Assembly (NCBI GenBank): GCA_013398015.1
Contig: VZRR01011616.1
Location: forward strand, 194,791 to 258,790
Source of the DNA: Oreocharis arfaki
Lineage: Eukaryota > Chordata > Aves > Passeriformes > Paramythiidae
Direction: 5' to 3'
DNA: 64,000 bases
The notes below the pieces were generated by a model. It made no database searches and was not told where the DNA came from. It worked only from the letters and a program-made list of their open reading frames with translations. Below, piece after piece: positions 23,853 to 37,211 of the stretch. The first letter of the stretch is position 1; every line of letters begins with the position of its first letter. Made by a program: the position numbers and the translations under genes.

Positions 23853-26800
23853 TTCCCCTGCAAATACCCTCAACATATCTTTGGTCCTCTTAGTTGCAAC
23901 AAGGTTTGCAATTTTTCATGGTTCTGGTAGTTGAAATTTAGTTATTGACCATAAGCTGCATAGTGTAAAAATCCATATTTTTATGCAAATAGTGTGCATT
24001 TCCTCTTGTCTTCTGCTGGAAACTTAGATTGTAGGAACAATTTTGCACTCACAACTCAGAAATTTCTCTTTTTGTGATTTTCATGGTTTGGGAGTTTCTT
24101 ATTAAGATGTAGGAAACCCTCTCTTAATTTTCTGTCTTACCAAGTTTTTTTGTTGGAGAAAGAAAGTACTTGACAGTTTGAAGTAAAGCTATATGATACC
24201 TGACAAAAGTGCTAATTTCTGAAAACTTGTGCAGAAGCCTTTAAAATTTATTTTTTCTTCATCTTTAGAGATCTAGGAGGCTGTTAAGATGGCATTAGAA
24301 AACCTGACCAACAAAAGAGGTGATCTCAGATGACAATCAAAAAGGATTCATATTTATCTGAACAGAAACATTTATTTTAGATTTTGTATCAGGGAATAAC
24401 ACAGTGAGTCTGGGATTCACTGATCTGTTGTCTAAAACACATTTCCATAGTTTTATTCTTTGTAGTGAGAAGGTAGTCTTAAACTGTATATTTTAGTCAA
24501 CTAAATTGCTATCAGAGTTGATAAACGTAGAGTTTAGTAGATAACATTTTCCCAGAACTGCTGCACATTAAAGACCATCCCCGAAACCCTTCAATTGTCT
24601 TTTATGGGACTTGTTCCCGTGTGGCAGAGATTAGAGGACCAGCGTCCTTCATCTGGCAGTAAATGTCAGAATGTATACATGGTTTTGGAGATCATGTTAA
24701 AAGAGAAAATTGAGTGCAGCTTCTTCATGGCAAACACTTTTCAAGTGTTCTAAGTGTTTTAGGTAATTGGTAATTAGCATGAGGTGTTGATTATACTGGA
24801 TGTGTACATGTGATTCAACAGCCTGGGAGGGTGCGGTGGTTAACCTTTTACTAACGCTCGAAGGCTTCTAGTGGTGATTGGATCTGTAGGGTAATACTGT
24901 TGGAGCAAATGGGCTTTTTCTTTCCTTTTTTCATAATGACAAATGAGATAGCTGGAGTCAGCAAAATATCCCAAAACCTGACAATTGACCAGAGGAAAGA
25001 AGAAGGATAGTTCAGAACTCCTGGCTATTGCATTGTCTTCTGCTTCCCATTGTCTTGAAAACGAAAGTGTTGCGAAGCGTGGTCTGAGGGTTGGCTGCTG
25101 GTGCTGAGAGTGTCAGCCTTGTCCTTTTTCAGCTAACTCTTGCTCACCTGTGTGACAGCAGCCAAACGGCTTCATATTGCTTGTACTTGAAAGCTGGGGA
25201 GGGAGCTTAAACCTCTCCAGAAATAAATTCTTCACCATGACCTTTATGGGGAACTGCCTTGTCATCTTCTAGTCAGTGAGTAGAGGAAGGGCTCCTTCCT
25301 GGTACTCCCTCCCCAAGGGCCAGGCTGTGCCTGACTGGAGAGAGCTGGCTGGCAGCTCCCACCATCATGTCCCAGGCAGAGGTTGTTTCTGCCACACACA
25401 GCTCTCTTCTTCTGGCTTGCACAGTGCAGAAACCTGCAGGGTGAGGCTGGACGGCTGCTGGACAGCTTAGTAGAAGACATGCACCTGTGTGCTTGGTGGT
25501 GATTTTGCAAATTATGCAGAACAATAGCAAAAGCTGTATGGAGGGGTTTGTTGGTCAGAAATTGTGATGTTAGTGTAGGAAAATGGTGTTTGTCTCAATT
25601 TATTTCCTTGTTTTGAAAAATCTTAGTGTTTTCAGCATTTGTACTCTCCATAAAATCAACTTTTATTACACAAGATGCAAGGCCTTTAGAACAATAGGGG
25701 TGTTATGCTGTGGGGATTTTTTTTATATATGTAAAAGGCGTGGGCTATTTTTTAGTCATGTAGGCTATTGCATGTAGTTTCTTTCTGCCCTTCTTTCTTT
25801 CTCCTGAAATAAACCTGGTAACAAAAAGAAAATTTATATGTCTTCTGTTGCATTTCCCAGAGTTTTTCATAATACATTTTCAGACAGTCCAATCCTGTAT
25901 AAAAAGGAATCAAAGATTACAGTTTATCAAAAAAAAAGTCTTTTTAAAAATTGAGAAATCAATGGAATTTTGCATCCTGTTTCCTCCACACCTTCACAGA
26001 CAGGGACTCCTTACATTTGCAGGCCTGTATAAGTCTGAAATAGGTGGGGGGGGCTATTTTGTTTTGGTTTTTATTGTTACTGCAAGGGTATGAAAAGAAT
26101 GATGCAAAAGTAGAAGTAAATAGAGAGGTGCCAAATATAATCACCTTTCAGCATCATTTCATTGTGGTTGTTGGAAGTAAATCCTTGTTTAGCTTTGGAT
26201 GGTTAACTCTGTGGTTTGTGCTGACAACTGGATATGCCATTGGTTGTTTTTGTGGGGTTTTTTTAGCTGAACTGAAATTATAATTTAAAAAAAAATATAA
26301 AGAATGTTGACTTGTGTGGATATAATTTTAATAGCCTAAAACATAAACTAAAAATTTGGGCTAGAATACTTCTTGTTCGACTATTGTGCAAAGGAATGAC
26401 GTGTTAAATAAATGTTTACTTCCTGGAAGTAAAAGTTTCCTCTGGAAAGAAAAATAACGGCTGACAGAAACTAGTCCTTCACCCTGCCACCTTATGCCTG
26501 TGTGAACTGCAGTTCTGTTACAGTTCTTTGCCCTGACAGTTAAATTTATTTCTACTTTGGTGTACTAGATAAGAACAGGAACAGATTCTTAGTGTTATCA
26601 TGCTCTTGAGTATCTTCATAGCATTGAAAGGGGCTAGAAGTATGTTCAATGTAATCTTTTTGAAACCAGATGCAAGTACAAGTGAAAACCAGAATTACCC
26701 CATCACCATAGAAAGCCTAATTACTATGGATATTAAGTGAATTTAGAACTTTCTCTCAGATGAACCAGTATTTATAATGCAAATAACTTACTTAAATGCT

Positions 26801-29800
26801 AATGAACAGCATGTGGACTTTAATTAATTAAGCAGAAAGCCACATGTAATTTCAGAAGAGCAATGAGGCGACTGTAGGAGAGAAAGGAGGTGGCATTTCC
26901 TAAGTTACATATCCACATCTGGGTGTGGTACATGCTATTGGGTAGAGTAGCTGATGTTTGAGTAAAACAGTAGTTCAGACCCCATCTAGCTCTTGCATTT
27001 CTGGAGGCTTCTTCTAATATTGTGAGCGTATCCAGCAAAATGATACTTTTCTGAGACTCAGGAAGGCGTGTTCCTTATCCACAATTTTTACTGAGTTCTG
27101 ATTGATACTATCTTATGGGGTTTATTACCTTTTTAAGTAAAAAAGTAGTTACTTATTGATCTATGCATTCTCTGTTTATAGCGCATGTGTAAAATAAATA
27201 AAAATACAAAAAAATCTAAAAACTTTCGGAGTAGGTAATAATCTCGTATGGAATCAAATTATATAATCAGGTCTAAATAAATATGTAACTTCAGCAACAA
27301 GGTCAGTGTAAGGAGGATCAGAAGTTTCTCTTGAAGTGAACAAGAGTCCTGTAGGTGTCTGTTTTGGCATGTCAGAGATGTGACTGGAAACTCTTCCTTT
27401 CAGCTGCTGAAGTTGCTCAGCTGAGCAGGCCAGTGGCATGGGAGCTGCGCCCTGTCTGGGCAGTCTGAAGGGGCACAAGCCATGGATGCTGCCTGTGCGA
27501 CAGTGTGGTGCTCCAGAGTGCTGCCTCCTGACTTTCTCTGCTGGAGAAGCAGAGCATTAAAATGTCACTCTGTTCAGCCATACCAAAGCAATGCTTTAAG
27601 CGGTATGCGGGCTAGGACACTATGCTGTTAAAAATACAAATGCAAAATGATGGCACCGGATGCTTTGACTGTAAAACCTGCCTGCTTGTCCCTGTTCTTA
27701 CTGACCACGACAGTCCATGTTTTTACTGACCCAGTAGTAGTTTTCATCCCTCACTTTCCTCAAGCTTAAAGTTTTTTCACTTTTTCATCTGTTTTCGTGA
27801 GCAAATGCAGTATCTGAAAATAATGTTGCATTTCTATCATGTACTAAGCATGGGAATACCTATATGATGTAGTATGTTAAGCTAGCAAGGAGCTCAGAAT
27901 GTAGCTATTCAATTTACTTTTTTTTTTTCTTAGTAAAAAGCAGGGATTTTTTGGGGGGAGGGGTGGAGAATCTAATTATAATTTTTTTAATTATAAAATT
28001 GTTCTTTGGTAGTATTACCCTTGACCTGATTTCTTAAATTCAGAAAGTGCCAGTGGTGTATTTATGTCTTGAGAGACTTCATCACTCTTTGTGTGTATGT
28101 ATGCACATGAAAGTATGTGCATAGGTAGTATTTATATTAAAATAAACAAGGAACATGGTTAAAACATGATTTGTTCAATTTTTACTTTATCAATATTGTT
28201 CTAAACTCACTAGATTTGAAATGGCTGAAATAAGAACTATGATAACATAGCAGTTGTGTCACTCCTATCCAGCTAACGAGCTGACTTTCCCAGGTCCCCT
28301 TTCCTTGCAGGAGGAGAAAGTGTGCAAGGGGTCTACCTGCGTTTTGGAGGAGCTGCTTAATTGGTATATGGCTTCTTGCAATGCCTGTGAAGACATAAAA
28401 GGCAAGAGGACAGCAAAAACCCTCAAAAACTAGTGACCCTCCAGGGGAAGTAGCAGTTAAAAAGCATTCTCAAGCTAAGGATGATCTGCCATAAGCTGCA
28501 GGAAATGAGCCACAATATCTGGAACCATGCTTCCCTCTGGGTGGATTTATAACGGGCTCGGCCTTGGAGCTTGCCTGGATTTCAGAGTGTATGTGCACAC
28601 CCTTGCCAGTGTGCGCTGAGAAACATCAAAGTTGTGGGCAACACTGTGAATGTAGGAGCAAGGGGAACACAAACGCAGCACTTAAGCCTCTCACAGAATC
28701 TGAGGAATGAAAATAAAAATGGAGTCATGTATAGCTGCTGTGCCAGAGCTTCTTATCATGGTGTGTCAGCCCCGCTGGGCTGTATGTTGCCTTGGGAGTG
28801 AAGAGATGAGGGAACCCTGCCTGTTGTAAGGGATGGGTCTTTTGGGAACAGAGTTTCTCTAATGGTTGCTTAATAGTCTCTGAGAAACTTGCACGTGGAA
28901 GGAGGCTGGCAAGAGGAACAGCCCTGGGCTCTGCAGTCCTGCGTGTCCATGGGGTGAAGGCCAGCCAGGAGGAGCTTTGCCTTGTAGGGGAAGGCAGAAG
29001 TTCTTTCCAAGACTACTAAGAGCTGCTGATTTGAAAGCAGTTCCTGCACTGGACTTGCCTTTGTGCTCCCCAGTTCACCTCCTTTTCTGCTCTCCCAGCA
29101 GCCAGTGTCTCCTGAAGCTGTCTGCCCTGTTCTGTTTTCTGTTAGGAGGTTTCTTTGTTCCTTATAAAATGCCTGAGCTCCTCCTACCCCCCTTCCAGTT
29201 TAACACTGTGACCCAGCTGCAATGACATTGAGGCCCCCAATGGAGTAAGCGGGTTGGTGGTGTGTGGGAGTGAAATGGATGCTCATTCAGTGAGAGGGCC
29301 TGAAACCACGTGGGCATGGGTTTTGGTTGCCACCACCTCTTTGGTCTCCCTGGGGAAGGAGGAGTGTGGAGGCATGAGAGAAAGGGGTTAAATACTAGAG
29401 AAAAATATTTATTGTAAGACTTTAGCTATACCATTAAGTACTGCCTTTGTGATGCTCTCAAGATGTGTTCCCCTAGGAAACCAGAAAGATACACAATGTG
29501 TAATACAGTTGTAAGGTGTATTATTAAAAAAATTAATTACCTCAGCTGATTCCTTACAGCAGTCAGCTCAGGGCTCTGCTTGCAAGACCCTGCGCTTTGT
29601 TTGTACTTGTTTGTATGTAGTTAGACTGAAGCAAAAATTACTTCATCATTTTAGTGCTAGGGGTATATTTGAGGCTTAAAAGAAACCTCTCTCTCACATC
29701 TAGTGCTGCTTGTCAATGGACCAGGGAAGCTGTCTGACAGGTACATGCATACCAACATTTGATATATAGTTCCTTTATGTTTCTAGTGTAAGTTTGATAA

Positions 29801-30709
29801 TTATACTGGTAAGTTGACCCTTGTGTTACAATTACGTGTTCAGGAACAGCTGTCATGTTATCTTGTTAGTACAGACGTCATAGAGAGCTCTGAAACATGA
29901 AGAGCAAAAAAGCACAAGCAGAAGAGACCAAGAGAACAGCTTGCATGTCTTCCTCAGGAGTACAGAACCTAATGCAGAAAGACCTCAAATAGTTTTGTGG
30001 GAAAAATATTATTCTCTTCATGTGTAAGAAGAACTAGCATGGTTTGCTTTTCTTTCTTTTTTTAAAATCATCTCAATCTGTGTGAAAATGGTCTTTCTTT
30101 GGTATGAATGAAGGACATATAAAAAGGTTGAAAAGCAAAGGGATTTTGTGTTCCTTCATTTGAATTTTTTCCCTTGAAAGGAATGCTTCATGATATCTAG
30201 ACTAGAGCTCGGAACTGGGAGTGAATGTCATTCTTGGAAACAGTGGCCAACCATTTTTGATGAAAAAATGTATCAAAATGCCACAAAGCAGTTGCTGTTC
30301 TCAGTCTTTAATTTCAGATAATATTATTTACCTTTCAGATATGTTACTTGACATAAATATTTGCTCATAACAAATGTGCTGTTATTCATATGACTTGCTT
30401 TCAGTAAATTCATATTTTTACTAGTTTTGGTATAGCAAAGCAATTAACTTGTAAGCATTTTCACATTCTAAGAAAGAAAATGCTGTACTGTGTATTTTCA
30501 GCTCCTGGATGAAGCCTTTTTGTAGGAGTGGTAGGTCAAAAGTTTGTATCAGGCTTTCAAAATAGAGCTCACAAACATAGAATAGAGTAAATATTATTTA
30601 AAAAAAAACCTTTGGAGAGGGTGTTTTCATGTTTTTGCACTTAGTTGTTGCTAACATACTGTTAAAAATGACAAATTACATAATGTACTGGTTTGTATTG
30701 GTATTTCAG

Positions 30710-30825
30710 ACGGACACAGATGCACATATAATATACTCTGAGTACTACAATACTTCTTTAAAACAGATTAGAAAACAGGTCACGGAATTTCTAACTATAC
30801 CTGATGAAAGCAGAACATGCAAAGT
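30710..30825 (+). other. Exon-like segment in intron 1 (unconfirmed)
   Basis: A tatttcag acceptor-like sequence ends at 30709. An open stretch of 38 codons follows with a mixed, protein-like composition (core IRKQVTEFLTIPDESRT). A gtaagg donor-like sequence starts at 30826. I do not recognise the peptide. The open frame is within chance expectation for this base composition, and the acceptor has only a short pyrimidine tract. It could be a cryptic exon, an alternative exon of the host gene, a relic of another gene, or nothing. Confidence 0.2.
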
Positions 30826-32323
30826 GTAAGGCTTTGTGTGCATGGTAAATACTGCTGTTGTTTTGTTGATAAGTTCTTGTGCATGATAATTATGTTTGAT
30901 GATAGAACATATCAAGAGAGAAATATTCACCTTTTGCAGTTTTCATTAGGGTAGAAGAATGTTAGCCCATGACATGGGGGACACACAGATGATCAAACAA
31001 ACTCTATTGCTGTATCTTAGACATGAAGACCACTTTTTTCTGAAGACATAGGGTTTAAAGTAGCAAAGGTATCTTACTCCCTTCCATGATAAAAATAAAG
31101 GGAAATGATTGCAATTTTGAATGCTACCAGTATTTATCCTTGCTTTTGATTGATCATAGTGGTTTATACTGTCCCTGAAATGGTGTCTCTCAGAGTTGTT
31201 AGTTAATGTTACAAGTTAACGTTTTTCTGTTCATAATCTCTCTGAGTAACAGAAAGTGAAAGAAACTTGAAAGACTTATTCATTAGGTAAGTACATTTAA
31301 TGTATCTTCCTTAATAACAGTTTAGAGCTAACTCAAGCCTTACCTTGCAATGCAAGGGAACAGAATCCTCCTGGAGACCTGCACTACATGTAGGGTTGTA
31401 TGGCCTGTCTTAGCTCCCATCATTTTCAGTCCAGCTTAGGTGCAGAGGTGAAGAACTATAGGTGGAATATGAAGGAAACATAAAAGATTCAAGCCCTAAA
31501 CCTAGTCTTTATCCAATTAGTAGTTAAGGTAGTTTTCACAGAAAATCAGGTGGTGGTCAGCGTATTAGTAACATTTTCTTTTAATAAATAGCTTACAGAA
31601 AACATACGTGTCCATTTATAGATAGTTGTGTACTATACTGATCTCAAAGATAATAAATGATCAATTCTGACATGCTTGTACCTCGGAATCTACTTGAGTC
31701 TGCTTTCCAATGCCCTCATATAAACATCAATTTGAAATTAATCACATGCAAGTTTCTAGAATCAGATTTTGCCTTTCCTCTGTGCAAGGCAGGTAAGAGT
31801 TTGTATGATACCTTCTTTTACAAATGCTGGCGTTTGCCTCTGGTTTTGTTCGTAACATTTCCATGGAAAAACAGCAGCCAACAGACTGATTCTTAAAGAG
31901 TTTCTTGTTCAGTTGAGTTGTGAGTAGTATCAAGAAAATATTTTTGAGGGTGAAATTTGGTTTGTGGCACTTCTGCACAGATGAGTTCTTTAGGTGGAAT
32001 TTGTCGAAGTTGCTCCAAACAATATAAAATGGAAAATTAAGCACAGACTGGAAAGAGTTCTTTCTCTTTAGGGAGTCCCTGGTTTATCAGAGGGATCCTT
32101 GCAAGAAAAAGGAGGAGAACCTCACGGAAGGTGGGATCCTGTCCTGCTTTGAACCCATTTACAAAGCTGTGAGAATTCTTGGGGAATTACTTGTCCTCTG
32201 TGAAGGCAGCCAATTTATCTCTTCTCTCACTTTCTTGCCTCTGAGTTACATGTAAACCATAATAAGATACCTCTAAAATGGTGAAAATTACCTATTTGTA
32301 GCTATAAAAGATAAGGAGGAGAT

Positions 32324-32459
32324 TCTGTTTTGTTTGGTGGGTGCTTAGGGGGTGGTGGTATTTTTTTTGTTGTTGTTGATTTGTCTGGTTGTTTTGATTT
32401 GAGGAGGCTTGCTGGTGTGGGTTTTTTTGGTTGGTTGGTTGGATTTGGGTTTTTTTCTG
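32324..32459. repeat. G/T-rich low-complexity tract
   Basis: Mixed GTT, GGT and T-run units with very little A or C on the plus strand, including (ggtt)n near 32428-32441. It is the mirror image in strand terms of the A/C tracts elsewhere. No fixed unit throughout. Confidence 0.8.
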
Positions 32460-35400
32460 AATTGAAGGTGTAGAGAAGAGGGTGCTGACTTTCAGTAATG
32501 AGTTGTGCCTAGCTGCATAATAGTAGTTGTGCAGTGTAGTTTTGATTATCTGGCACAAAGCTGTATTTTATTAACTGCATTTCTTGTAAAGGAGTTTGAG
32601 GTTGTGGTTCATGAAAAAGCTTGCATTAGCGTTGATTTAAGAAGGTGCAGAATACCACCTGAATTTCATGTTTAATTCCATTTCCTTTCATTTTTTCATT
32701 AGTAATTCGATCTCTGTCTTAGGCTTTATTGCAGTAGTCACTTGAACTGTTTTAATTCCATCACTCGTACAATGAGGATGAGTATTAGTTTTGTTTCTCT
32801 AAGTTTTGTGGCTGCACTAGAATGACAAGCAAGATCATAACTTTATTATCTTCTCAAACACAACCAGATTAAATTTGTAAGAGGATTTTTCCTGCTGTAG
32901 AAAGCACTCAGACTAGCTGTCCACAAAGCAGGAGGTGTTCTTTCCCTTTTTTAAGGAAGATGGTTAATACAATTTTTATAGTGTAGGTAAGGAAATGATG
33001 GAACAACTGTAGTAATATTTGTAATGGATAACATTTGCTGAGTTTTTCCTAAATATTTAAGATATTCACGATTATTCTTGAAACAAATTGCTCTACATGA
33101 ATGTGGATGTTTCATGTTTCTTATCTGGGTAATTGTCTACTTCGTGAGCTAGTTCATAAAGTTCTATCCATCCTGTCTTGGAAGAAATCTTTTCTCATCT
33201 TGCCAGGCTCTTTTTTGTTGTTACATTAGTAATTAAGGAAATAATATTGTATAGAATATTGACAGTCATCTCAATGAAATGTTTACAAATTACTAAAATG
33301 ATACAGAGGAGATAATTTAGTGAATGGTGAAATGATTATATGCTTAGGTTTTTTTTTTAAAGCAAGTGGAATATGCAGATGTGGTTTGTAAGCAAAACAA
33401 ATAAGAAGATTATGTAGTGATTTTAAATTAAAGATATTCTGTCAGTAGAGCAAACACTTGTCAATAGAAAAATATGTACCCCTCTCCCATTTTTTCCTGA
33501 GTGGTTCTTAGCTTAAACCTGTGCATTGCTAAATCTCAAAAAGCTATTGCTGAGTTTCTCGCTTAACTTGGCTTTTTGTAGTTATTCCGTTCAGTTTTTA
33601 ACATAACTGCAAAACATGGTGCTATTGATGTAGAAACAGACTTCAGGACACCTTAGCTCTCTTTTTGGCTTTTTTTGCTTGAAATTTGAGATGCTTTCCT
33701 GTTTCATAGGCTTTTCTGTAACTCTATATGAAATGCCATTTAAATATTTCCTGACATCAAGCAACTCTTGCAAGGTGTAATCTGTTAATGTCAATTAAGG
33801 AGTTAGATAATCACACGAAGAATATGCAATGGTACTACTGTTCATTGTCTGAAACATACAAATATGTCTTCTATATTCGTTATCAAGACTGGTAATTCCT
33901 TACAGGTATTCTGTTCATGTCTCTGGATGAGTTGTCACTTAAATTCTTTGGTGTTTTTATGACCAAAATGGAAAAGATCAGTTTCAGTTATTAACTTAAA
34001 GTAGTATAAATTGGTTGGAGATGTAGTTTGGTAGTTAGGTGTCTTTCCAGAGATATGATACAGTGATACAATGTCATGGACATAATACTTTTTAAGCCAT
34101 AGAGAAAAAAGTTCCATCGAGCACTAGCAGTCTTCAATTAGGAAGGAGTGCCTGAGCAATAGCTGTAGCAGCTTGAGACAGGACAACTCAGTTGTGGCAA
34201 CTGTTGACAGAGGTGGTGGTGGAGGCTGTTGTAGAGGTAAGGATCTCTTCATAAGATGTCAGGATGAGAACACAGTCTGCCTAGGTGCATGACCTGATGC
34301 TCAGATGGACTGAGCTGTTAGTGTGGGAGCCTCCTTGTTTCACTAGCCTTGCTGCCTTCTTTTGATGGAGAAGAGATATTCCAGTTCTGCTCCAGAATTT
34401 GCCCAGATATATGTTATGGGATGAGCTGGGGAGCTTCATCTCCACCTCAGGGAGTTTTGCTACAGTCTTACGAACCACATATCCGTCCCAGCAGTAGCCT
34501 TGAACTGTGAGCCTGAAAGCTGCTGGTGTAAGTGGTAGGATAGACTGGCTTCTTTGCTTCAGCTCGTGGGATGATCTCATGCATTCCATAGTACATTTCA
34601 ACTGATTTGTCACCTACAAAGCCAAGCTAGTCCAAGGCCTGAATTCTGCACAGTTTTATGTTTTCATTTAGCCATACTTGGTTTCAGCAGAAATGTGATC
34701 CTGCTGCATTCCACTGCTGGAACAGCAACAGACCAAACCATATTTTTTGTTTTCTCTATCACTGAATTAGTAGTAGCATAGAGGACATAAAACTCTCTTC
34801 CAAGTGAAATAAAACTTAAATAACTGAAATCAAGTATTTTTCTTCTCATGCATTACCTCTCTATTTGTCTTTTAGTTCTTACTCCTCCTAGGAGTTACTC
34901 TGCTACTTATTATCTGATGAGGTCAGTTGCTCCACTTTTCTGTAAATCTGTGAGGCAGCATACAACCGACTTCTTTATCTGAGTAAATGTTTGATGAAAC
35001 TGTCGCTGTAATATGGTTCTGCTCATTTGTGTAGGATGTTGATTCTACTCTGACCCATGAATCTTCACTTTCCAGGTACTTCTAGGCTTCTTTCTACATC
35101 CAAGCCCCAAAATGAAAGCCAGTTTTCTGCAAATATACACACTGTTGGTTTGACAGTTCCTAGTAAATGTGTGTGTACAGTGACTAAGAGGTAGTGGATT
35201 TCGGTGGCTTTCTCCTTTGTCCTTGCGTATGACGAATGTCCTCTTCTATCTAATTTAAATATAAAATTTCAAACAATAAAACATGATTTTTTCTTGCATT
35301 TTCATAGGTCAGATTTGGGAAAAAAACCTCCATCAGGTGTAGTTTAGCAGTGTTTCTGTTTAACAGATGTCAGCGTGAATTTTTCTTAGAGAATGGTATG

Positions 35401-36252
35401 TTTGTTGTTTTAGTTGAAAGACAATCTCATATTTGATCTGAAGATACTATACTTGAGATTTTTTTTAAGGTTGCAATGCAGAGAAATGCAAAAACAAGTA
35501 CAGGTATGCATAGCACAACTACATGAAGGAAAGGCTTGTCATTCTAGACTTCTGTAGTTGTCTTACTTTTGAATCAGTCTCCTGTATCTTCTTTGTCAGT
35601 CACCACAAGTTCGGAACCCGCTCTGCCCATAGCTGCATTGTCACCTATTTAAAATTAACCTTGTTTAAAGTTTTTCTGTAAGTTTCACAGACCAAAAAAT
35701 GTTACATCTCAGCATTCTGTAGCTTCATTTTTGCAGCATATGCACCAGGAGAAAATAGCAACTATACGATAAATTGTACATGATGTGTATATATGTGGGT
35801 GCAAGTGCATGTGTAAGGATCTGCTCTGCATTTAAGCAACCTGACTTCTTTCCTGATTCTGTTTTTGTATATAATACTGCTAGAAGTACTTTCAGATCTC
35901 TGGTTGTAAAATTCTTGATGATGCAGTAATACTTGTTGCTATTAGCATTTCAAGGAAAAAAAATAGAGAAGAGGTTTTCAGAAATTTTCGGTTTTTAAGA
36001 TGCTAAGCTCTTAAAAATTCAGTAACCCTCTATGACACAATTGAACGGGAGTTCACTGTTACAGACATTTCTTTATTATTTTTAGAAGACAGCTAATCTT
36101 TTTTCTTTCATTTGTTAGGTCGATTTTATCTAGGAAGAAGTTTTAAAAGTCAGATGACCAACCAAGCTATGTGCTTGAATCAGGAGTGTGGGGTTTTTTT
36201 CCGTCACAACATTCAATTCTTTCCTAGGTACTAGACAATTATATTGGGATTT

Positions 36253-36298
36253 GGGGGGGGGGGGGGGGGGAGAGGTAGGGGGCNGGGGGTACAGGAGG
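36253..36298. repeat. Poly-G run with ambiguous base, G-quadruplex capable
   Basis: Eighteen consecutive G at 36253-36270, then further runs of three to five G with an N at 36284. On the transcribed-sense strand this could form a G-quadruplex in DNA or pre-mRNA. Its length is likely to be imprecise in the assembly, given the N. Confidence 0.85.
36284..36284. other. Ambiguous base N in the assembly
   Basis: A single N inside the G-rich run; the surrounding homopolymer is hard to sequence. Confidence 0.95.
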
Positions 36299-36845
36299 AG
36301 GTTGAAAGTCATGGTTTTTAAAAGATGAGGGAATGTGGTGTTATTCTGATTATGATGGAGATTTGAGTACATTTTGTGGCCTCAGCATTTTTCTTGCAGA
36401 TGAGAGGATACTACTCATCTGGCTTCAGAAAACTGACTTGACTAATTTAAATGTGCAGTGGTAGCCAGCAGTCTCAGTATGGTTTTATCCCTCATTGGTC
36501 CATTCTGCTGATCCACTGCATTGCCTTCTCACCTTTGCTCTCGCCTTGTATCAGCAGGAGGTATTCATAGGGTGGTGGTGGTGGAAGCAGTCCCTAGCAG
36601 AGCTCGTAAGGTATTCATATCATCTCAGAAGAACATGTAGATTTTTTCTTACGTATTTCAGGTTTTCCTCTTTTCACCAGATGAAACAGGCCCACTCAGT
36701 CCTGTTCAGGCTGTTCCCCTGTGTTGTTTTTGTTTATTATGGTAAATAGGTAAAATTTTAGGAACGTATTGCCAAGGTGTATTTCTTAATTTGTTCTGTA
36801 ATGAATGGATGAGGCAGTAGAAGGCAATCAGTCAGTGTCTTGATC

Positions 36846-37211
36846 TCTAGGGAGATGATCTAGCAGCACTTCGTTACCTAAATGGAGCCTACAAGAAAGC
36901 TGGAGAAGGACTTTTAAGAGGGCATGTAGTGATTGGACAAGGAGAAATGGCTTTAAACTGAAAGAGGGCAGGTTTGGATTAGATATTGGAAGAAATTCTT
37001 TATGTGTGAGGGTGGTGAGGCACTGGCACGAGTTGCCCAGAGAAGTTGTGGATGCCCCATCCCTCGCAGTATTCAGGCAGTATTCAAGGCTAGGTTAGAT
37101 GGGGCTCTGAGCAAACTAGTCTAGTGGAAGATATCCCTGCTTATGGCAAGGGGATGTTGTCACTAGGTGATCTCTAAGATCTCTTCTAACCCAACCCGTT
37201 CTGATTCTGTA
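36846..37211 (+). mobile_element. CR1 3' fragment, sense orientation
   Basis: Opens in the CR1 thumb region (a word like 'gatgatctagcagc' near 36855) and contains 'tgcccagagaagttgtggat' near 37034. It ends in 'gatctcttctaacccaac' plus a remnant octamer at about 37211. A local direct duplication of gcagtattca occurs at 37066-37075 and 37077-37086, inside the segment where other CR1 copies have a single unit. It lies about 1.3 kb upstream of exon 2. Confidence 0.9.

Larger units (their letters stand above)
20201..36845. other. Non-coding intron sequence with no recognised interspersed repeat
   Basis: Sixteen kilobases without a repeat that I can name. Listed separately inside it are an inverted repeat (22849-22981), two CRE palindromes, single-base ambiguities, a G/T-rich tract (32324-32459), a G-run (36253-36298) and one exon-like segment (30710-30825). 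Moderately GC-richer patches at 25050-25500 and 28280-29380 have no recognisable coding content. The minus-strand 110-codon frame at 34281-34613 is unremarkable in length. Confidence 0.5.

Noticed and set aside
27968..28000. AT-only hairpin (ttataatt / aattataa)
   Set aside because: Short AT palindromes are expected in AT-rich introns and carry no other signal.
34281..34613. 110-codon minus-strand open frame in a slightly GC-richer patch, with an alternative frame that also looks protein-like over part of it
   Set aside because: Several frames of this length are expected by chance, the peptide is not recognisable, and no splice sites or poly-A remnant frame it. A decayed processed pseudogene remains possible but unsupported.
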